The notes below the pieces were generated by a model that was not told the DNA's origin, ran no database searches, and was given only the letters and a program-made list of their open reading frames with translations. A DNA stretch of 11,955 nucleotides from positions 1 to 11,955 of the forward strand of contig DAONJL010000067.1 in the NCBI GenBank assembly GCA_035405645.1, given 5' to 3'. Source of the stretch: DAONJL01 sp035405645 [NCBI: bacterium]. Lineage in GTDB: Bacteria > JAGOBX01 > DAONJL01. Shown piece after piece: positions 8,231 through 11,955 of the stretch (its first letter is position 1; the number at the start of each line of letters is the position of its first letter). Both the position numbers and the translations under genes were made by a program.

Positions 8231-9840
8231 TTTATAAATTCCCTCATAATATCAATATAAATAACGAAAATAGCAAGAAAAATAATTAAAGCCCAGCCAA
8301 TTTGCTGCCCTTTTTCAACAATCTTTTCTGATAATTTTCTTTTAAAAATAAGTTCATATAAAAAGAAAAGAATAATACCTCCATCTAATACTGGCACAGG
8401 AAATAAATTTATTACAGCGAGATTTACACTGATAATTGCAATTAATAATAAAAATTTAGTAAAACCAGATTGTGCAGCTAAACCGCTAAATTTGAATAAT
8501 GAAATAGGTCCACCCATTGCATTCATTGGTGAAATTTGTTTTGTTATTAATCGATATAAAACATCATAAGTTTGTTTTACATATTTAATAGAATTATAAA
8601 TAGCAACATTAAAAGATTGAATAATACCATATTTCTCAATATATACTTTTGGATTAAATTCTAATGTTCCTAATTTTAACTCCATTTCCTCTATTAAAAC
8701 TTCTTTTGTTATTATTTCATTATTTCTTAATATTTGTAATTTAACTGATTTATTTGCTTTATCAATTAAATATGTGATAATATCAATAAAATTTTGTGGA
8801 GTAAAATTCTCATCAATTTTAATAATTTTATCATTTTTTAAAAGACCAATTCTTTCAGCAATAGAATTTTCTTTTATTTCTTCAATTATTGTTGAATAAT
8901 AAATTTTTTTGTAATCATTAATAATAATTTTTGGTTTTATTTCCAATACGCCACTTTTAATTGTTTTAAAGGGGACAATATAATTTATAGTCTGAATTTT
9001 ACCATCTATTGATTGATATTTGATTTTTACTTCTTTTTCTGGATTCATTAAAAAATATTCTTCAATATCATACCATTGAGTAATTGGAAAATTATCAATT
9101 TCTAATATTTTATCACCTTTCTTTAAACCAGATTTATAAGCAGATGATTTTGAATCAATATCACCAATTTCAGGTGTAATAAATTGTGTAATTCCCATTA
9201 TTCTTCTATCATTTATTTTTTTTGGTGTAATATATTTTTGAAAAATTTGATTATCACGTTTTATTGTTAACAAGTATTTATCACTTTTATCAGGTAAAAA
9301 TGATAATTCAAATAATTCATTCCAGGATTTTATTTTTTTCCCATTAACCTCTAAAATTTCATCACCTTCACGAAGTCCGATTTCTTCTGCAGCTGAATTT
9401 ATTGCTATTCTGCCAATTTTGCCTGGTGTTGCTGGATTATATAAAATTTCCGTTCCAATTAAATTAACGATAAAAAATAAAATTATAGCAAGAATAAAAT
9501 TCATTAAAGGTCCAGCGAAAACCACACTAATTTTAATTAATGGATGTTTTGAATGAAATTCATAATCAGCAGATGGATTAACCCAATTTTCTTCACCTGC
9601 TAATTTAACATAGCCACCGAGTGGTAATAAAGAAACAATATATTCAGTTTCGCCTATTTTTTTACTAAATAATTTTGGTGGGAAGCCAAGAGAAAATTTT
9701 TCAACTTTAATACCAGATAATTTAGCAACAATAAAATGACCAAATTCGTGAATTAAAATTAATAAGCCTAATAAAATTATAAAAGGAAAAATATTAAAGA
9801 TGATATATGATAAAATATATTGAAATAATGTTGGTTCCAT
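8227..9840 (-). CDS. rseP: RseP-type site-2 protease with three PDZ-like domains
   Basis: Intramembrane zinc metalloprotease (M50) that cleaves transmembrane segments such as anti-sigma factors or signal-peptide remnants. The active site is split as usual: HEFGH at 31-35 in the first helix and NLFPVPVLDGG at 478-488 near the C-terminus (third ligand D486). LPLGGYVKL (72-80) is also family-typical. Between the helices are three PDZ-like units: about 138-205 (AAEEIGLREGDEILEVNG), 215-290 (SAYKSGLKKGDKILEID) and 312-385 (SIAERIGLLKNDKIIKID). E. coli RseP is 450 residues with two PDZ domains, so this 537-residue protein is longer by about one domain. It starts 4 nt after dxr, with only a weak AGGT as SD. 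The dxr-rseP neighbourhood is widespread and may also include envelope genes elsewhere. Confidence 0.95.
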   Translation of the reverse strand: MEPTLFQYILSYIIFNIFPFIILLGLLILIHEFGHFIVAKLSGIKVEKFSLGFPPKLFSKKIGETEYIVSLLPLGGYVKLAGEENWVNPSADYEFHSKHPLIKISVVFAGPLMNFILAIILFFIVNLIGTEILYNPATPGKIGRIAINSAAEEIGLREGDEILEVNGKKIKSWNELFELSFLPDKSDKYLLTIKRDNQIFQKYITPKKINDRRIMGITQFITPEIGDIDSKSSAYKSGLKKGDKILEIDNFPITQWYDIEEYFLMNPEKEVKIKYQSIDGKIQTINYIVPFKTIKSGVLEIKPKIIINDYKKIYYSTIIEEIKENSIAERIGLLKNDKIIKIDENFTPQNFIDIITYLIDKANKSVKLQILRNNEIITKEVLIEEMELKLGTLEFNPKVYIEKYGIIQSFNVAIYNSIKYVKQTYDVLYRLITKQISPMNAMGGPISLFKFSGLAAQSGFTKFLLLIAIISVNLAVINLFPVPVLDGGIILFFLYELIFKRKLSEKIVEKGQQIGWALIIFLAIFVIYIDIMREFIK

Positions 9841-9844
9841 ATAT

Positions 9845-10999
9845 TTAACCTATATATTTTGTTAATAAATAATTTACATAATTTTTTGACCAATCCATAG
9901 CAGCATATACATCATTGAGATTATATTTTTCTTTATTGTTTTTAAAATTTTTAACTGCATTTAATAATAAATAATATATATCAGTAAATTTAATTTTTCC
10001 TTCTAAAAATGCAGAAACTGCAAGTTCATCAGCCATACATAAAATTGCTGGAAATAAACCATTTTTTAATGCACAATTTATTGCTAATTTTAAACAAGGA
10101 AATTTTTTATAATTAGGTTTTTGAAATGTCAATGTTTTTATTTTATTAAAATTTAATCTTGAAAAATTATTCTTATTTCTTATTGTTTCAAATAAAGCAT
10201 ATTGAATTGGAAATAACATATCTGTAGGTGCTAATTGTGCTATAACTATTCCATCATTAAATTCGACCATTGAATGAATAATAGATTGTGGATGAATAAG
10301 AATTTCAATTTTTTCTGGTGGAATATTAAATAGGTTCATTGCTTCAATAAGTTCAAAACCTTTATTCATTAAAGTAGCTGAATCAATAGTAATTTTAGAA
10401 CCCATTTTCCAGCGAGGATGTTTTAGTGCTTGTTTTATTGTGATTTTACTGAAATCATCGTTATAATTTAAAAATGCTCCACCTGAACCTGTTAAAATTA
10501 TTTTTGAAACATCAGAATTTGAATAACCAACCAAACATTGATAAATTGCACTATGTTCACTATCAATTGGTAAAACATTCACATTATTTTTTTTTGCTAA
10601 TTCCATTATTATTTTTCCAGCACTTACCAATACTTCTTTATTTGCTAATGCTATTTTCTTTTTCTGTTTTATACATTCTATTGTTGGTTCAAGCCCAATT
10701 ATTCCACTTAATGCTTGTATAATTAAATCAACTTTTTTATTTTGACATAATTTAATTAAACCATTTTTGCCAGTATAAATTTTTATGTTAGGATATTCTT
10801 TAGATAATAAATTTGCTTCTGTTTCATTACTTACATATACTTCTTCTGGTTCAAATATGTTTATTTGTTCTCTTAATAGTTTTACATTTTGATTGGTTGA
10901 TAAACCAATTATTTTAAATTTATCTCGATTAGCTTTTATTATTTTTAATGTTGTTGTTCCTATTGAACCAGTTGAACCTAAAATAGTGATTCTTTTCAT
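9845..10999 (-). CDS. dxr: 1-deoxy-D-xylulose-5-phosphate reductoisomerase
   Basis: Catalyses the NADPH-dependent conversion of DXP to MEP, the committed step of the non-mevalonate isoprenoid pathway. The 384-residue product has the nucleotide-binding GSTGSIG (8-14), ALANKEVLV (117-125), metal ligands D146 and E148 in LPIDSEHSA, LTGSGGAF (169-176), HPRWKMGSKITIDSATLMNKG with K213 and third metal ligand E216, and IHPQSIIHSMVEF, the target region of fosmidomycin in known enzymes. Two usually conserved spots differ slightly: GGAF where GGPF is common, and ADELAV where ANE-AV is common; neither removes a known metal ligand. No SD is visible before the ATG, 25 nt after the rpmB stop. It is the second gene of the operon and is followed after 4 nt by rseP. 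Confidence 0.97.
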   Translation of the reverse strand: MKRITILGSTGSIGTTTLKIIKANRDKFKIIGLSTNQNVKLLREQINIFEPEEVYVSNETEANLLSKEYPNIKIYTGKNGLIKLCQNKKVDLIIQALSGIIGLEPTIECIKQKKKIALANKEVLVSAGKIIMELAKKNNVNVLPIDSEHSAIYQCLVGYSNSDVSKIILTGSGGAFLNYNDDFSKITIKQALKHPRWKMGSKITIDSATLMNKGFELIEAMNLFNIPPEKIEILIHPQSIIHSMVEFNDGIVIAQLAPTDMLFPIQYALFETIRNKNNFSRLNFNKIKTLTFQKPNYKKFPCLKLAINCALKNGLFPAILCMADELAVSAFLEGKIKFTDIYYLLLNAVKNFKNNKEKYNLNDVYAAMDWSKNYVNYLLTKYIG

Positions 11000-11024
11000 T
11001 TTAAAATTTTATGGCATTAAATTT

Positions 11025-11240
11025 TTATTCATCATTTGCCAATACTAAATTTACTGGTTTTGCTATTCTGCCTGATTTAATGCAGGTTGTGCATACTTTT
11101 CTTTTTCTTACAGTTCCATTTTCAACAATTTTTATATTCTGTAAATTTGGTTCAAATACTTTTTTACTTCTTTTATTTGAATGACTGATAGAATTTCCAA
11201 CCATTCTTCTTTTACCGCAAATATAGCATACTCTTGACAT
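11025..11240 (-). CDS. rpmB: Large ribosomal subunit protein L28 (bL28), zinc-ribbon form
   Basis: Small 50S subunit protein of 71 residues. SRVCYICGKRRMVGNSISHSNKRSKKVFEPNLQ at the N-terminus is the typical L28 fold, and the C-terminal part KVCTTCIKSGRIAK completes it. Four cysteines in two CxxC pairs (C5/C8 and C50/C53) mark the C+ variant that binds zinc; many bacteria carry cysteine-free paralogues induced under zinc limitation, and none is visible here. The start is fixed by a strong SD AGGAGG (plus-strand 11247-11252) 6 nt before ATG. It heads the minus-strand operon and has its own promoter at 11281-11308. rpmG, its frequent partner elsewhere, is not adjacent. Confidence 0.97.
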   Translation of the reverse strand: MSRVCYICGKRRMVGNSISHSNKRSKKVFEPNLQNIKIVENGTVRKRKVCTTCIKSGRIAKPVNLVLANDE

Positions 11241-11280
11241 TTTTTGCCTCCTGAAGATTATAATTAAGTTTAAAATTTTT

Positions 11281-11308
11281 ATTTTACTACAAAATTTTTT
11301 TTTGTCAA
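11281..11308 (-). promoter_or_regulatory. Promoter for the rpmB-dxr-rseP operon
   Basis: On the minus strand a perfect -35 box TTGACA (plus 11303-11308) is followed after 16 nt by TAAAAT (plus 11281-11286), a 5/6 match to the -10 consensus. Transcription would begin near 11274, leaving about 34 nt of leader with AGGAGG before rpmB. No other promoter-sized gap exists in the six genes that follow, so this is probably the main promoter of the whole run down to 4499. Confidence 0.6.
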
Positions 11309-11348
11309 TATAAATTTTATTTTTTAATATTTTTTTAATAATTTATTA

Positions 11349-11398
11349 AATAAATCATATAAATAAGAAACTTACTTTCTGTTTAGTAATAAATCATA
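11349..11398. repeat. Pair of direct repeats, AATAAATCATA
   Basis: The 11-mer AATAAATCATA occurs exactly at 11349-11359 and 11388-11398, 39 bp apart, and each copy continues into a similar AAATAA-rich stretch. It lies between the divergent rpmB and pilin promoters, so protein-binding sites are possible. In sequence this AT-rich, an 11-bp match is only mildly surprising. Confidence 0.4.
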
Positions 11399-11430
11399 AA
11401 TAACAAATTTTATTAGTTATTTGATTTTTT
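11391..11430 (+). terminator. Terminator-like hairpin with T-tail in the rpmB-pilin gap
   Basis: The left arm AAATC (11391-11395) plus AAATAAC (11398-11404) pairs with GTTATTT plus GATTT (11416-11427), giving 12 bp with a 2-nt bulge and an 11-nt loop. It runs into T's up to 11430 on the plus strand. Only two pairs are G-C, so it would be a weak terminator. The T-run is on one side only, which gives it plus-strand direction, yet no gene lies upstream in that direction. It may end a small RNA or be a plain cruciform or operator. Confidence 0.3.
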
Positions 11431-11467
11431 ATAAGATTTTTAAATATGCCATTTAAAAGAATGATAA

Positions 11468-11485
11468 ACAATTGTATTGACAATT
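11468..11485. promoter_or_regulatory. Inverted repeat over the pilin -35 box (possible operator)
   Basis: AATTGT (11470-11475) and ACAATT (11480-11485) form an inverted repeat with a 4-nt spacer. The left part also lies in a perfect 8-bp palindrome, ACAATTGT (11468-11475). The right arm overlaps the TTGACA -35 box of the pilin promoter. The position suits a regulator controlling pilin expression, but none has been identified. Confidence 0.3.
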
Positions 11486-11505
11486 TTAGAAAAAAAAAAT
11501 AAAAT
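11477..11505 (+). promoter_or_regulatory. Promoter for the pilin gene
   Basis: A perfect -35 box TTGACA (11477-11482) is followed after 17 nt, largely an A-tract, by TAAAAT (11500-11505), a 5/6 match to the -10 consensus. The expected start of transcription, 6-8 nt downstream, falls at 11511-11513, immediately at the ATG at 11514. That would give a leaderless or nearly leaderless mRNA. Confidence 0.55.
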
Positions 11506-11513
11506 AAAAATAT

Positions 11514-11894
11514 ATGAAAAAAGAATATGGTTTTACTCTTATTGAATTATTAATTGTAATAGCAATTATTGGTATACTTGCTTCACTTGGTATTCCAAAA
11601 TTAATGGAAGCAATAGATAAAACAAAAGAGAATAAATGTAGGTCAATAATAAATTCATTAAATAGTGCAATAGCACTTTATTATATGAATAGTGGAAATG
11701 AAAATTATCCAACACATTTATCAGCATTAGTAACAGAAGGTTATATGAACGGAGTCCCAGTTGGACCGTATAGACCACTTTCTTTTGAAAGCAATGGTAG
11801 AAATTATACTATTCATTGTCAATTTAATGGCAAGCAAATTCAGTATGATATAATCTATTCACCTTCATTAGGATATATCTCACCAAGAAAATAA
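11514..11894 (+). CDS. Type IV pilin / type II secretion pseudopilin-like prepilin
   Basis: Subunit of a type IV pilus or a type II secretion pseudopilus, exported as a membrane prepilin and cut by prepilin peptidase. The 126-residue product has a six-residue positive leader, MKKEYG, then FTLIELLIVIAIIGILASLGIP. Cleavage is expected after G6 and the required Glu at mature position 5 is E11. The short C-terminal part contains YPTHLSALVTEGYMNGVP, reminiscent of the GspG region that leads to its calcium loop, and two cysteines (C42, C102). Its small size suits a pseudopilin better than a major pilin, but the system cannot be decided here. There is no SD upstream; the start is set by the classic leader. 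The processing enzyme is encoded at 2509-3330. Confidence 0.92.
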   Translation: MKKEYGFTLIELLIVIAIIGILASLGIPKLMEAIDKTKENKCRSIINSLNSAIALYYMNSGNENYPTHLSALVTEGYMNGVPVGPYRPLSFESNGRNYTIHCQFNGKQIQYDIIYSPSLGYISPRK

Positions 11895-11900
11895 AAAAAT

Positions 11901-11941
11901 TTCGGGAAGTTTACAGACATGGTATACCCTTTTCTTAAGAA
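11901..11941. other. GC-richer patch with palindromes after the pilin gene
   Basis: Bases 11903-11929 are about half G+C (13 of 27 by count), against roughly a quarter for the window. The patch holds the perfect palindrome GGTATACC (11921-11928), and a 10-bp palindrome TTCTTAAGAA follows at 11932-11941. It could be an operator, the edge of a repeat or mobile element, or the leader of the next gene. No copy of it is seen elsewhere in the window. Confidence 0.4.
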
Positions 11942-11955
11942 TATATTATTAAAAA
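11919..11955 (+). CDS. Possible start of a further gene, cut by the window end
   Basis: An ATG at 11919 opens a frame that stays open to the window end and reads MVYPFLKNILLK, an amphipathic to hydrophobic start. GGGAAG at 11904-11909 might serve as a ribosome binding site about 9 nt upstream. Twelve codons are too few for recognition, and GTA, TAC, CTT and AAG are uncommon codons in the neighbouring genes. Confidence 0.25.
   Translation, partial: MVYPFLKNILLK

Larger units (their letters stand above)
11337..11430 (+). ncRNA. Possible small RNA between rpmB and the pilin gene
   Basis: A plus-strand promoter-like pair, TTGTCA at 11302-11307 and TAATAT at 11325-11330 (17-nt spacer), shares its -35 region with the oppositely directed rpmB promoter. 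About 95 nt downstream lies the terminator-like hairpin ending in a T-run at 11430. No credible reading frame fills the space between. Inside are a self-complementary ATTTATT-A-AATAAAT (11341-11355), a short stem TTACT/AGTAA (11372-11376 and 11385-11389) and a direct repeat. Every element is AT-rich and could arise by chance, so this is a hypothesis only. Confidence 0.2.

Noticed and set aside
11025-11240. Zinc-responsive (Zur) control of the C+ form of L28
   Set aside because: Zur typically controls the cysteine-free paralogues, and I see no Zur-box-like palindrome at this promoter.
11446-11502. 18-codon open frame (MPFKRMINNCIDNFRKKK) just before the pilin gene
   Set aside because: It has no SD, ends inside the pilin -10 box, is in a different frame from the pilin, and consists largely of codons that AT-rich DNA yields by chance.
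1-11955. CRISPR array, tRNA, rRNA, transposase or prophage genes
   Set aside because: I found no regularly spaced repeats, cloverleaf-like GC-rich segment or mobile-element protein motif in the window.

Overview
The window is an AT-rich bacterial chromosome segment (I estimate roughly a quarter G+C) packed with housekeeping and cell-envelope genes. No rRNA, tRNA, CRISPR array, transposase or phage gene is visible. Type IV pilin and prepilin peptidase homologues, a site-2 protease and the MEP isoprenoid enzyme Dxr suggest a bacterium, probably with a diderm envelope. Ribosomal proteins have strong Shine-Dalgarno (SD) sequences while many other genes have none. I cannot assign a phylum; an uncultured low-GC lineage would fit.

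Layout. (1) 1-200, + strand: the C-terminal end of a DNA methyltransferase. (2) 247-2425, +: a TTGACT/TATAAT promoter, then rplM and rpsI, then an M48 (Ste24-type) membrane protease starting 32 nt after rpsI. (3) 2452-4506, +: a TTGACA promoter, then a prepilin peptidase gene and aroC 15 nt behind it. (4) 11240 down to 4499, - strand: one tight six-gene run, rpmB - dxr - rseP - hybrid histidine kinase - HAD phosphatase - MFS transporter. Its junctions are 25 nt, 4 nt, a 4-nt overlap, 5 nt and a 26-nt overlap. It meets aroC tail to tail with an 8-nt overlap. (5) 11241-11513: an intergenic region with divergent promoters, repeats and a terminator-like hairpin. (6) 11514-11894, +: a type IV pilin/pseudopilin gene, followed by a locally GC-rich patch with two palindromes and possibly the start of another gene.

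How the genes fit together. The prepilin peptidase should process the pilin encoded about 8 kb away. The minus-strand operon joins a ribosomal protein, an isoprenoid enzyme and an intramembrane protease to a soluble PAS-PAS-kinase-receiver protein and a nucleotidase/transporter-like pair. The points most worth a second look are the site-2 protease with three PDZ-like domains instead of two, the translational coupling of the sensor kinase to that protease, a possible small RNA between rpmB and the pilin gene, a possibly leaderless pilin mRNA, and the anomalous sequence at the right end. I did not find a clear new multi-gene system; most of the window is recognisable core biology.
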